Assembly (NCBI RefSeq): GCF_004022425.1
Contig: NZ_RBZY01000004.1
Span: forward strand, 1 to 64,000
Direction of reading: 5' to 3'
Source of the DNA: Microbacterium enclense
GTDB lineage: Bacteria > Actinomycetota > Actinomycetes > Actinomycetales > Microbacteriaceae
Length of the DNA stretch: 64,000 bases
Shown here in pieces: positions 34,576 through 43,453 of this stretch; positions within the stretch are counted from its first letter, which is position 1, and every line of letters begins with the position of its first letter. Below the pieces are notes generated by a model. That model was not told where the DNA came from, did no database searches, and saw only the letters and a program-made list of their open reading frames with translations. The translations under genes and the position numbers were made by a program.

Positions 34576-34627
34576 CCGGGTTCGGCGCCGCCAGCATGCG
34601 GGCCACCGCCGCACGGGTGGCCTGGCG

Positions 34628-35779
<1,152 letters not shown>

Positions 35780-35785
35780 GCCCTC

Positions 35786-35791
35786 AGCCTA
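35786..35791 (-). promoter_or_regulatory. -10 element TAGGCT, leaderless start of ispG
   Basis: On the minus strand TAGGCT, 6 nt, then GTG at 35779. It lies 40 bp from the divergent trp leader -10 element. Confidence 0.65.
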
Positions 35792-35831
35792 CGCCGCCGC
35801 ACCCGAGCGGGGGCTGAAGGGGGCTCTGTGG

Positions 35832-35837
35832 TAGCTT
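35832..35837 (+). promoter_or_regulatory. -10 element TAGCTT of the trp leader transcript
   Basis: TAGCTT, 7 nt, then the ATG of the leader peptide at 35845. The leader peptide itself would therefore be translated from a (nearly) leaderless 5' end. Confidence 0.6.
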
Positions 35838-35844
35838 CGTCGCC

Positions 35845-35880
35845 ATGCGCGCGTATTCCAGCTGGTGGCTCACCGTCTAG
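35845..35880 (+). CDS. trpL: trp operon leader peptide MRAYSSWWLTV
   Basis: An 11-codon frame, ATG to TAG, with two adjacent Trp codons at positions 7 and 8. It lies 103 bp before the fused anthranilate synthase gene and overlaps the first of two competing hairpins. Trp is a rare residue, and tandem Trp codons in a tiny frame directly ahead of a terminator hairpin and a chorismate-using synthase are diagnostic of tryptophan attenuation. When charged tRNA-Trp is scarce, the ribosome would stall on the Trp codons and favour the antiterminator. Streptomyces and Corynebacterium have similar leaders. Confidence 0.85.
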   Translation: MRAYSSWWLTV

Positions 35881-35931
35881 GCGGTGAGCACGCGTGCGAC
35901 AGACCGCCCTCCCTCGGGATTCGGGCGGTCT
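35868..35931 (+). promoter_or_regulatory. Tryptophan attenuator
   Basis: Hairpin 1:2 is GCTCACCG (35868-35875) with CGGTGAGC (35882-35889), loop TCTAGG, spanning the leader stop codon. The terminator hairpin is AGACCGCCC (35901-35909) with GGGCGGTCT (35923-35931), followed by TCGTGTTTC. GGCGGT at 35880-35885 can pair instead with ACCGCC at 35903-35908, giving an antiterminator that excludes both other hairpins. This is the standard attenuator layout. The U-tract is short, as is usual in GC-rich genomes. Confidence 0.82.
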
Positions 35932-35983
35932 TCGTGTTTCCGGACGCCGCCCGGGACCCTCGATCACTGACGGAAGTACTTCG

Positions 35984-37882
35984 ATGACCGGGCCCGACCC
36001 CTCCTCCTTGATCCACGACCTCCTCGACGGCACCGCGCCCTTCGCATTGATCGCGCGCGACGACGCCACCGTCGAGGTCCTCACCGGCACCGTGGTCGAC
36101 GTCGAACTGCTCGCCGACATTCCGCTGGTAGACGCCGACGGCACCCGCCGGGAGGTGTTGGCGCTCGTCCCCTACCGCCAGGTGCGCGAGCGCGGGTTCA
36201 TCGCCCACGACGACGGCGCGCCGCTGCGCTGCCTGGTGATCGAGGAGCGGATGCCACTCCCCCGCGCCGCGGTGCTGGCATCCCTTCCCTCGGCCCCCGT
36301 CGCACTGCAGGACGCCGGGTTCGACATCGACGACGAGGCGTACGCCGACATCGTCCGGCGGGTGATCGCGGACGAGATCGGCCGCGGCGAGGGGGCGAAC
36401 TTCGTCATTCGGCGCGACTTCGTCGCCGGGGTGGACGCCGACCCGCGCGTCGCGGCGCTGACCTGGTTTCGCGCGCTGCTCGAGCACGAGAAGGGCGCGT
36501 ACTGGACCTTCGCGGTCGTGACCCCCGGCCACATCGCGGTGGGGGCGAGCCCCGAGGCGCACGTCAGCGCCCGCGACGGCATCGTCACGATGAATCCCAT
36601 CTCGGGCACGTTCCGCCACCCGCAGGGCGGCGCGACGGCCGACACGCTCGCGGAGTTCCTGCGTTCCACCAAGGAGACCGAGGAGCTCTTCATGGTGGTC
36701 GACGAGGAGTTGAAGATGATGAGCGCCGTCTGCAGCGACGGCGGGCGCATCACCGGGCCGCACCTCAAGGAGATGTCGCGCCTCACGCACACCGAGTACA
36801 TGCTGCGGGGCCGGAGCACGCTCGACCCGCGCGACATCCTCCGCGAAACGATGTTCGCCCCGACCGTCACGGGCTCGCCGATGCAGAACGCCTGCACCGT
36901 CATCGCCCGGCACGAGACGGCCCCGCGCGGCTACTACTCCGGCGTCGCCGCGCTGTTCACACCGAACGGCGCGACCGAGGGCCCCACGCATGATCTGGAC
37001 GCCCCGATCCTCATCCGCACCGCGTACCTCGTCGACGGTCGGCTTCGCGTCCCCGTCGGTGCCACGCTCGTGCGCCACTCCGACCCGTACGGCGAGGTCG
37101 GCGAGACGCACGGCAAGGCCGCGGGCGTCCTGGGCGCCATCGGCGCGATCCCGCGCGACGTGCCGACGCTCCCGGCCGACGCCGACCCCGACGCTCCGGT
37201 CGCCCCGCGTCGCCCCCTCGCCGAGGATCCCGCGATCGCTGAGCTCCTGGCATCCCGCAACGAGCGCCTCGCGCCGTTCTGGATGAACCCGCAGGATCCC
37301 GACGGTTCCGGGCCTTTCGCGGGCCGCACCGCTCTCGTCGTCGATGCCGAGGACCGCTTCACGACGATGCTCGCCCATCAGCTGCGCCACCTGGGCCTGG
37401 ATGCCCGGATCGTGCACTGGTCCGAGGCGACGGACGCGGACGTGGATGCCGCCGACCTCGTGGTCGCCGGCCCCGGTCCGGGCGATCCGCGGGATGACGC
37501 GAGCGACCGCATCTCCGCGATGCATCACGTGGTGTCACGCCGCCTTTCGCGCCGCGCACCGCTTCTCGCGGTGTGCCTGAGTCACCAGGTGCTGGCCGAC
37601 CAACTGGGCATCGACCTCGCCCCGCTCCCCCAGCCGCACCAGGGGCTGCAGAAGAGCGTCGACGTGTTCGGCGAGCGCGCGTCCATCGGGTTCTACAACA
37701 CGTTCACCGCGCGGCTCCCCCAGACGCTGCCCGACGGCGTCGAGGTCGCAGCAGACCCCGTAACGGGTGACGTCTACGCCCTCCGCGGCGAGCGGTTCTC
37801 GAGTGTGCAGGGCCACCTCGAGTCGATCCTGTCGCGCGACGGCATGCGCACCCTCGAGCGTCTGATCGCCGCCGCCCTCTGA
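35984..37882 (+). CDS. Fused anthranilate synthase (TrpEG / PhzE-like)
   Basis: A 632-residue fusion of a chorismate-binding synthase (about residues 1-410) and a class I glutamine amidotransferase (about 440-632). Synthase motifs are MNPISGTFRHP near residue 203, ELKMMSAVC, KEMSRLTHTEYMLRG and PTVTGSPMQNA. The amidotransferase Cys is in LAVCLSHQVLADQLG near 528 and His-Glu in QGHLES near 610. The sequence resembles PhzE, which makes aminodeoxyisochorismate, but the upstream Trp attenuator points to anthranilate for tryptophan. The LLES feedback-inhibition motif of TrpE is not seen at the N-terminus. The ATG at 35984 has GGAAG 7 nt upstream. Confidence 0.85.
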   Translation: MTGPDPSSLIHDLLDGTAPFALIARDDATVEVLTGTVVDVELLADIPLVDADGTRREVLALVPYRQVRERGFIAHDDGAPLRCLVIEERMPLPRAAVLASLPSAPVALQDAGFDIDDEAYADIVRRVIADEIGRGEGANFVIRRDFVAGVDADPRVAALTWFRALLEHEKGAYWTFAVVTPGHIAVGASPEAHVSARDGIVTMNPISGTFRHPQGGATADTLAEFLRSTKETEELFMVVDEELKMMSAVCSDGGRITGPHLKEMSRLTHTEYMLRGRSTLDPRDILRETMFAPTVTGSPMQNACTVIARHETAPRGYYSGVAALFTPNGATEGPTHDLDAPILIRTAYLVDGRLRVPVGATLVRHSDPYGEVGETHGKAAGVLGAIGAIPRDVPTLPADADPDAPVAPRRPLAEDPAIAELLASRNERLAPFWMNPQDPDGSGPFAGRTALVVDAEDRFTTMLAHQLRHLGLDARIVHWSEATDADVDAADLVVAGPGPGDPRDDASDRISAMHHVVSRRLSRRAPLLAVCLSHQVLADQLGIDLAPLPQPHQGLQKSVDVFGERASIGFYNTFTARLPQTLPDGVEVAADPVTGDVYALRGERFSSVQGHLESILSRDGMRTLERLIAAAL

Positions 37883-37975
37883 CGCGTTGCGCGTGCGCAA
37901 CTCCTGCAGATCGGGCTCGATCTGCCGTCACTCAACGCGGCGCCGCTCTTCTGCAGGAGTTGTGTCCACGCGTCA
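37880..37975. repeat. Inverted repeat joining two convergent stop codons
   Basis: Outer arms TGACGCGT (37880-37887) and ACGCGTCA (37968-37975) contain the stop codons of trpEG and rseP. Inner arms CAACTCCTGCAGA (37898-37910) and TCTGCAGGAGTTG (37950-37962) are perfect and belong to the repeat family also found at 41.1-41.25 kb. A bidirectional terminator is likely, but the inner arms are shared with other sites, so this is also a dispersed repeat. Confidence 0.75.
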
Positions 37976-39289
37976 CAGCAGCTGGACCGGGTTGAAGACG
38001 TCGGCGAGGAACAGGATGCCGCCCATCCCGATGAGGAGGATGACCACGACGAAGGTCACGGGCACGAGTTTCGTGGCATCCACGGGTCGGGCGACCGTGC
38101 CTCGCAGGCGGGCGAACCAGCGCTTCAGGCCGTCCCACAGCGCGACGACGACGTGCCCGCCGTCCAGCGGAAGCAGCGGGATGAGATTGAACACGAACAG
38201 CGCGATGTTCAACGCCGCGAGCAGGCCGATGATCGCCTGCACCCGGGCGAGGATCGGGGCGTCGATCGCGGCGAACTCGCCGGCGAGGCGGCCCGCGCCC
38301 ACGACGCTGAGCGGGCCGTTGGGGTCACGCGGCTGACCGGTGAACAGGTCGACCGCGGTGTCATAGACGCGAACGGGAAGCTGCGACATGATCTGCGCGA
38401 CCTGGCCCACCTGCTGGATCGTGGCCTCGGGGCCTGCCCAGATCGGCTGCGGCATGAGCGCCGACTGCGGGCTGAGGCCCGCGAAGCCGACCGTTCGGAA
38501 TTCCGGCTGTCCCGTGGCGTCCAGGACCGGGCGGCCGTTGGCATCCGTCACCGCGAGATCCGTCTCAATGGGCGTGATGGTCACCGTCTGTTCGGCCCCG
38601 TCGCGCTCGACGATGATCGGCAGGGACTGACCCGGCGAACGTTGGATGATCGCCGCGGCCTCCTCGAAGGTGGACACCGGAGTCCCCCCGATCGAGACCA
38701 GGACATCGCCGGGCAGGATGCCGCCCGCCGCCGCCGGGGCGACCGGGTCGGCCGGCGTGCAGTCGTTGCGGTTCTCGCTCGCGGGGATCACGCACTGCGA
38801 GACAGACGCGACGGTCGTCGTTCCCTGCGTGACGCCGATGGCGCTCACGGCGATGGCCGACAGCACGAAGGCGAGCAGGAGGTTCATCACAGGCCCGCCG
38901 AGCATGATGACGATGCGCTTCCAGACGGAGAGTTTGTAGAAGACCCGTTCGTCGCCGGCAATCATCGTCTCGGCGTTGGCGTCGCGGGCGTCTTGGATCA
39001 TCGTGGCGAACAGCCGCGATCGCCGGGTGGGCTGCACGTCGCCCGCGGGAGCGGGCGGGTACATGCCCGACATCGAGATGAATCCGCCGAGCGGGAGGAG
39101 CTTGACCCCGTACTCGGTCTCGCCGATGCGGCGCGACCACAGGGTGGGCCCGAAGCCGATCATGTACTGGCCGACGCGCACGCCGAACAGCTTGGCGGGC
39201 ACGAGGTGCCCGATCTCGTGCAGGGCGATCGAGACGGCCAGGCCAATCACGAGCACGAGCACGCCGATGAGGAAGGCGATCGCGGTCAC
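37973..39289 (-). CDS. rseP: Site-2 protease, RseP family
   Basis: A 438-residue M50 intramembrane zinc metalloprotease (Rip1-like) that cleaves anti-sigma factors or other membrane substrates. HEIGH lies at residues 24-28 in the first helix, a PDZ domain (GGILPGDVLVSIGGTPVSTFEEA) near residues 190-212, and the third zinc ligand in NLIPLLPLDGGHV near 378, with four helices in all. The GTG at 39289 follows TATCGT by 6 nt and places HEIGH at its usual position; a far longer upstream frame is antisense to murE. The sigma factor and membrane protein at 30-31.8 kb could be targets, which is speculation. Confidence 0.93.
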   Translation of the reverse strand: MTAIAFLIGVLVLVIGLAVSIALHEIGHLVPAKLFGVRVGQYMIGFGPTLWSRRIGETEYGVKLLPLGGFISMSGMYPPAPAGDVQPTRRSRLFATMIQDARDANAETMIAGDERVFYKLSVWKRIVIMLGGPVMNLLLAFVLSAIAVSAIGVTQGTTTVASVSQCVIPASENRNDCTPADPVAPAAAGGILPGDVLVSIGGTPVSTFEEAAAIIQRSPGQSLPIIVERDGAEQTVTITPIETDLAVTDANGRPVLDATGQPEFRTVGFAGLSPQSALMPQPIWAGPEATIQQVGQVAQIMSQLPVRVYDTAVDLFTGQPRDPNGPLSVVGAGRLAGEFAAIDAPILARVQAIIGLLAALNIALFVFNLIPLLPLDGGHVVVALWDGLKRWFARLRGTVARPVDATKLVPVTFVVVILLIGMGGILFLADVFNPVQLL

Positions 39290-39295
39290 TCGCCG

Positions 39296-39301
39296 ACGAT
39301 A
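39296..39301 (-). promoter_or_regulatory. -10 element TATCGT, leaderless start of rseP
   Basis: On the minus strand TATCGT, 6 nt, then GTG at 39289. It lies 62 bp from the divergent -10 element of the MurE-like gene. Confidence 0.6.
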
Positions 39302-39363
39302 CCGCCGTTGCCCTTTGAACCTCCCGTGCGGTGGCGGTGCGGGGGCTGTGCGGGGTCGGATGA

Positions 39364-39369
39364 GACAAT
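39364..39369 (+). promoter_or_regulatory. Possible -10 element GACAAT of the MurE-like gene
   Basis: GACAAT, 7 nt, then ATG at 39377. It deviates at the first base and in spacing from the common leaderless form. Confidence 0.45.
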
Positions 39370-39376
39370 GGCAGGG

Positions 39377-41035
39377 ATGCCGATCGACACGCCCTCCCAC
39401 CTCCCGCCCGTCCTGCGACCGGCGCACCCGCCGCGCCGCGACCTCTCGGAGTTGGCCCGCCGTTTCGGCGAGCGCAGCATCGGCGACGTCGAGGGCACCG
39501 TCCTCACCGGCATCACCCTGGCGACGGCGGATCTCCGCGCCGGCGAGGCGTTCGTAGCCATCCGCGGCGTGAACCGGCACGGCGCCGAGTTCGCGGTGGC
39601 TGCCGCCGAACGCGGCGCGACCGCCGTGGTGACCGACGATGCGGGCGCCGAGATCGCCGCGGCCGCGGGGCTGCCGATCGTCGTCGTCGCCGATCCGCGC
39701 GCGCTCCTGGGCGATCTGTCGGCCTGGGTCTACGGCACGGGCCCCGACGACGACCTTCCGCAGTTGCTGGCGACGACCGGCACCAACGGAAAGACGAGCG
39801 TGTCGCACCTGCTCGAAGGCATCCTGGGCCAGCTCGGCGTCGTCACGGGCCTGTCGTCCACGGCCGAGCGCCACATCGCGGGCGAGGTCATCGTGTCGCG
39901 GCTCACGACGCCCGAGGCATCCGAGTTCCACGCGCTGCTCGCGCTCATGCGCGAGCGCGGTGTCGAGGCCGTCGCGGTCGAGGTGAGCGCGCAGGCGCTG
40001 ACGCGGCATCGTGTCGACGGGCTCGTCTTCGACGTCGCCGGGTTCACCAACCTCACCCACGACCACCTCGACGACTACGCCGATATGCGCGAGTACTTCG
40101 AGGCGAAGCTCCCGCTGTTCCGCGCCGATCGTTCGCGGCGCGGCGTCGTCTGCCTCGACTCCCCCGCGGGCGCCGAGATCGCCGCCCGCGCCGACATCCC
40201 GGTCGTGACGATCATCACGCCCGCGATCGCCGCCGACCCGGCCGCCGACGCCGACTGGACCGTCGACATCGTCGAGGAACGCCAGGACGGCACGGAGTTC
40301 ACGCTGCGCGACCGCGGGGGACGTTCGCTGACGACCGTCGTCCCGGTGATCGGTCGGCACATGGCGGCGAACGCGGGCCTCGCGATCGTGATGCTGCTCG
40401 AGGCCGGCCACACGTGGGAGGCGCTGACCGAGGCCCTCGACGGTCGCCGGATCGCGGCATCCCTTCCGGGGCGGACGCAGCTCGTCTCCGGGCCCGACGG
40501 GCCGGCGGTCTACGTCGACTTCGGCCACTCCCCCGACGCGTTCGAGAAGACGCTCGCCGCGGTGCGGCGCGTGACGCCGGGCCGTGTCGTCATGCTCTTC
40601 GGCGCCGACGGCGACCGCGACGCGACGAAGCGCCACGACATGGGGCGCACGGCGGTCGAGGGCAGTGACGTCCTCATCGTCACCGACCACCACCCCCGAC
40701 ACGAGGATCCGGATGCCATCCGCGCGGTGCTCGTGGAGGGGGCTCGCCGCGCGCGCCCCGACGCCGAGATCCATGAATCCACGCCGCCCGAGCGCGCGAT
40801 CCTCGAGGCGGTGGCGCTCGTCGGCGAGGGTGACGCGATCCTCTGGGCCGGCCCCGGCCACCAGGACTATCGCGACATCCGCGGCATCCGGACCCCGTAC
40901 TCGGCCCGCGAGCTGTCGCGCCGCGCGCTCCGCGCCGCCGGCTGGCCGGTGCCCGACCCGGCCTGGCCGGTGCCGTACCCGGCCGACCGCACGCCGTCGT
41001 CCGACCCCGAACGCCCGGTCGACTTCCCCGCCTGA
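39377..41035 (+). CDS. MurE-like Mur ligase
   Basis: A 552-residue ATP-dependent amide ligase of the MurE group, which adds the third amino acid to UDP-MurNAc-L-Ala-D-Glu. The P-loop is TTGTNGKTSVSHL near residues 134-146, EVSAQAL near 196 and GFTNLTHDHLDDY with a later EYFEAKLPLF (candidate carbamylated Lys). The DNPR motif that reads diaminopimelate is HHPR here, within TDHHPRHEDP near residue 437, so a different third amino acid is likely. Microbacteriaceae use lysine, ornithine or other residues there. The gene stands away from the dcw cluster, so it may be a second MurE paralogue. The C-terminal tail is Pro-rich. Confidence 0.85.
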   Translation: MPIDTPSHLPPVLRPAHPPRRDLSELARRFGERSIGDVEGTVLTGITLATADLRAGEAFVAIRGVNRHGAEFAVAAAERGATAVVTDDAGAEIAAAAGLPIVVVADPRALLGDLSAWVYGTGPDDDLPQLLATTGTNGKTSVSHLLEGILGQLGVVTGLSSTAERHIAGEVIVSRLTTPEASEFHALLALMRERGVEAVAVEVSAQALTRHRVDGLVFDVAGFTNLTHDHLDDYADMREYFEAKLPLFRADRSRRGVVCLDSPAGAEIAARADIPVVTIITPAIAADPAADADWTVDIVEERQDGTEFTLRDRGGRSLTTVVPVIGRHMAANAGLAIVMLLEAGHTWEALTEALDGRRIAASLPGRTQLVSGPDGPAVYVDFGHSPDAFEKTLAAVRRVTPGRVVMLFGADGDRDATKRHDMGRTAVEGSDVLIVTDHHPRHEDPDAIRAVLVEGARRARPDAEIHESTPPERAILEAVALVGEGDAILWAGPGHQDYRDIRGIRTPYSARELSRRALRAAGWPVPDPAWPVPYPADRTPSSDPERPVDFPA

Positions 41036-41070
41036 GTCCGCGAGCTCATCCGCCGCGGCCGCGGTGCGCG

Positions 41071-41135
41071 CAACTCCTGCAGCGTGTGTGCAACGCGCGC
41101 GGCGAGGGCCGCGGCATCCGGTCCCGCCGGAGTTG
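41071..41135. repeat. CAACTCC/GGAGTTG inverted repeat, unit 1
   Basis: CAACTCC (41071-41077), continuing as CTGCAGC, faces GGAGTTG (41129-41135) over a 51-nt loop. The left arm matches the inner arm at 37898. It lies in the 249-bp gap between the convergent murE-like gene and dxr, which holds no gene. Confidence 0.65.
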
Positions 41136-41173
41136 TGTCGGCGGCCAGCCGAGGGCACGCCGCGCCCGGGGCA

Positions 41174-41251
41174 CCCGCACAAGTCCTGCGCAACGGGGCA
41201 CCGCACACACCCTGGCGGCCCGGGCGGAGGGTTCCGCCGGAGTTGTGCGGG
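41174..41251. repeat. CAACTCC/GGAGTTG inverted repeat, unit 2
   Basis: CCCGCACAAGTCC (41174-41186) pairs with GGAGTTGTGCGGG (41239-41251) at 12 of 13 positions over a 52-nt loop. It begins 103 bp after unit 1 in the same orientation, so the gap holds a two-unit tandem. Together they could separate the convergent transcripts. Confidence 0.7.
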
Positions 41252-41284
41252 CGGGAGATCGAGTGGGAGCCCGCACCGGGCGGG

Positions 41285-42367
41285 TCAGAGGGCGGCGATG
41301 ACGGCGTCGGCCGTACGGCGGGCCCACGCCTCGGCGTCGGCCAGCGACTCCCGGCTCAGTGCGGTGGGCGCATCGTGGCGCTCGACGACATGCTCGATGA
41401 CCTCGACGATGCCGAGGAAGCTCAGCCGACCCTCGTGGAAGGCGTCCACCGCCTGCTCGTTCGCGGCGTTGAACACCGCCGGGTAGGTGCCGCCGGCGCG
41501 GCCGACCCGCTTGGCGAGGGCGACGGAGCCGAACGCCTCTTCGTCGAGCGGTTCGAACGTCCACTGCGTCGCGGCCGTCCAGTCCAGCGGCGCGCCGACG
41601 CCGGAGATCCGGTGGGGCCAGTCGAGGCCCAGGGAGATGGGCAGCCGCATATCGGGCGGCGACGCCTGCGCGATCGTCGAGCCGTCGAGGAACTCGACCA
41701 TCGAGTGCACGATCGACTGCGGGTGCACCACGACCTCGATGTGCTCGTACGGGACGTCGAAGAGCAGGTGCGCCTCGATGACCTCGAGGCCCTTGTTCAC
41801 CAGCGTCGCGGAGTTCGTCGTCACGACCCGCCCCATGTCCCAGGTGGGGTGGGCGAGGGCCTGGGCGGGGGTGACGTCGATGAGTTCGCCCCGCGAGCGA
41901 CCGCGGAACGGACCCCCGGATGCCGTGAGCACGAGCCGGCGCACCTCGCGGGCTTCGCCCGAGCGGAGCGCCTGCGCGATCGCGGAGTGCTCGGAGTCGA
42001 CCGGGACGATCTGACCGGGAGCGGCCAGGCGCGTGACGAGGTCGCCGCCCACGATGAGGGATTCCTTGTTCGCCAGCGCGAGCGTCCGGCCCGCCTCGAG
42101 CGCCGCGAGGGTGGGACCGAGCCCCACCGACCCGGTGATGCCGTTGAGCACCACGTCAGCGTCGATGTCCCGCACGAGCTGTTCGGCCTCGACGGCTCCG
42201 AGGGCGACGTCGTCGACGCCGAACTCCGCCGCCTGCGCCTCCACGCCCGCGCGGTCGCTGCCCGCGGCGAGACCGACGACCTCGAACCGGTCCGAGTTGG
42301 CCCGGATCACATCGAGGGCCTGGGTGCCGATCGAACCGGTGGAGCCGAGGATGACGACGCGACGCAT
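41285..42367 (-). CDS. dxr: 1-deoxy-D-xylulose-5-phosphate reductoisomerase
   Basis: A 360-residue NADPH-dependent enzyme making MEP, the second step of the non-mevalonate isoprenoid pathway. The N-terminal Rossmann motif [19 protein letters not shown] spans residues 3-21; [14 protein letters not shown] near residue 100, [13 protein letters not shown] near 125 and [13 protein letters not shown] near 148 form the substrate site, with catalytic acidic residues in the DSEH and a later [13 protein letters not shown] segment. The ATG at 42367 follows TAGGCT by 6 nt. With ispG at 34.6 kb, two MEP steps lie in this window. Confidence 0.95.
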   Translation of the reverse strand: MRRVVILGSTGSIGTQALDVIRANSDRFEVVGLAAGSDRAGVEAQAAEFGVDDVALGAVEAEQLVRDIDADVVLNGITGSVGLGPTLAALEAGRTLALANKESLIVGGDLVTRLAAPGQIVPVDSEHSAIAQALRSGEAREVRRLVLTASGGPFRGRSRGELIDVTPAQALAHPTWDMGRVVTTNSATLVNKGLEVIEAHLLFDVPYEHIEVVVHPQSIVHSMVEFLDGSTIAQASPPDMRLPISLGLDWPHRISGVGAPLDWTAATQWTFEPLDEEAFGSVALAKRVGRAGGTYPAVFNAANEQAVDAFHEGRLSFLGIVEVIEHVVERHDAPTALSRESLADAEAWARRTADAVIAAL

Positions 42368-42373
42368 CCGCTC

Positions 42374-42379
42374 AGCCTA
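42374..42379 (-). promoter_or_regulatory. -10 element TAGGCT of dxr, overlapping the upstream stop codon
   Basis: On the minus strand TAGGCT, 6 nt, then ATG at 42367. The TAG of the hexamer is also the stop codon of the FKBP lipoprotein gene. Confidence 0.6.
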
Positions 42380-43342
42380 CTGAGCAGCTGCCGCCGCGTG
42401 CTGGACACCGAGGATGTCGACGACGAACACGAGCGGAGCGTTGGCGGGGATATCCCCCTGGCCCGCCTCGCCGTACCCGTCGGAGGCCGGCATGACCACG
42501 AGGACCTGCGAGCCGACGGTCTGGCCCTCGAGCGCCTTCCGGAAGCCCTGCACGACGCCCGTGGTGGAGAACTGAGCGGGCTCGCCGCGTTCCCAGCTGG
42601 AGTCGAAGACGGTGCCGCCGTCGTACAGCGCGCCGGTGTACTGCACGATGACCTGGTCACCGGGGTTCACGACGTCGCCGTCGCCCTCGCGGAGGTTCGC
42701 GACCCGCGTTTCGGTCGGAGCCGGCGCGTCGGGCATGGTGATGGTCGGCGCACCGGAGTCGTCGAAGGTCACGGTGGGCAAGCCCTCCTCGGGCGCTACC
42801 TCGGTGCCCTCCGCGCGGGTCGGGAGCTCCTCGATGGCGTCGGCGACGAGGATGAACGCCGGGGAGCCCTCGCCGAGCGCCCCTGCCGGGAAAGCGGAGA
42901 CCGTGCGCGAACCGATGGTGGCGCACTCGAGCGCGGCGCCGAAGATCTGCTGCGACGAGATGAGCGTGTCCATCCCGTCGGGCGCCGTCGTCTGGGTCTC
43001 GAGCTGGACCTCACCCGAAGAGGCATCCACGAGGGTGAAATTGGCCTTCAGGACGTCGCCGGAACGGACCTGCTCGCCGGGTCCTTCGACGAGCGTCGTG
43101 CGCTCGAGGCCCTCCGGCGCATAGCCGTCCGGGAGCGTGACCTCGACCTTGCCCTGGAAGTCGCCCGACACCTGCACGTCGCTCGACACCTCTCCCGCGG
43201 AGAGCGCGCTCTGACAGGCGGACGCGTCGGCGGAGCCGCTGGCGTCCGGCGTCGAGCTGTCGTTCGACGAGCCCGTGCACCCCGCGAGGAGAAGCACCGC
43301 TGCGGCGGCGACGGACAGGGAAGCGATCGGGCGGATGCGCAC
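42377..43342 (-). CDS. FKBP-type peptidyl-prolyl isomerase lipoprotein
   Basis: A 321-residue exported isomerase. The signal peptide ends in a lipobox LLLAGC with the lipidated Cys at residue 22, followed by a Ser/Asp-rich linker. About residues 70-180 form a degenerate FKBP-like domain (GDVLKANFTLVDASSG); the C-terminal domain (about 220-315) is complete, with GDQVIVQYTGALYDGGTVFDSSWERG and a GYGEAGQGDIPANAPL flap. Two FKBP domains, one degenerate, are common in actinobacteria. The GTG at 43342 has GAGAGG 6 nt upstream. It probably helps folding of secreted proteins. It precedes dxr by 9 bp. Confidence 0.9.
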   Translation of the reverse strand: MRIRPIASLSVAAAAVLLLAGCTGSSNDSSTPDASGSADASACQSALSAGEVSSDVQVSGDFQGKVEVTLPDGYAPEGLERTTLVEGPGEQVRSGDVLKANFTLVDASSGEVQLETQTTAPDGMDTLISSQQIFGAALECATIGSRTVSAFPAGALGEGSPAFILVADAIEELPTRAEGTEVAPEEGLPTVTFDDSGAPTITMPDAPAPTETRVANLREGDGDVVNPGDQVIVQYTGALYDGGTVFDSSWERGEPAQFSTTGVVQGFRKALEGQTVGSQVLVVMPASDGYGEAGQGDIPANAPLVFVVDILGVQHAAAAAQ

Positions 43343-43441
43343 GGCGGACCTCTCGAAGAGAACAGGGACGTGCCCCATCATCCCCCATCCGGCTTTGGTG
43401 CCGCTGGGAGCCCCATGCACAGCGGCGTATGCCGCGGGCAG

Positions 43442-43447
43442 TAGCCT
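43442..43447 (+). promoter_or_regulatory. -10 element TAGCCT, leaderless start of the acyltransferase gene
   Basis: TAGCCT, 6 nt, then GTG at 43454. It supports the GTG start. Confidence 0.6.
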
Positions 43448-43453
43448 CGTCGA

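Noticed and set aside
35894-35983. An upstream start for the fused anthranilate synthase at 35894
   Set aside because: It would place coding sequence over the attenuator terminator stem; the ATG at 35984 has a ribosome binding site and fits the family.
37973-41206. A 1077-residue minus-strand reading frame
   Set aside because: Only the part from 39289 is rseP; the rest is antisense to the MurE-like gene and reflects GC-driven lack of stop codons.
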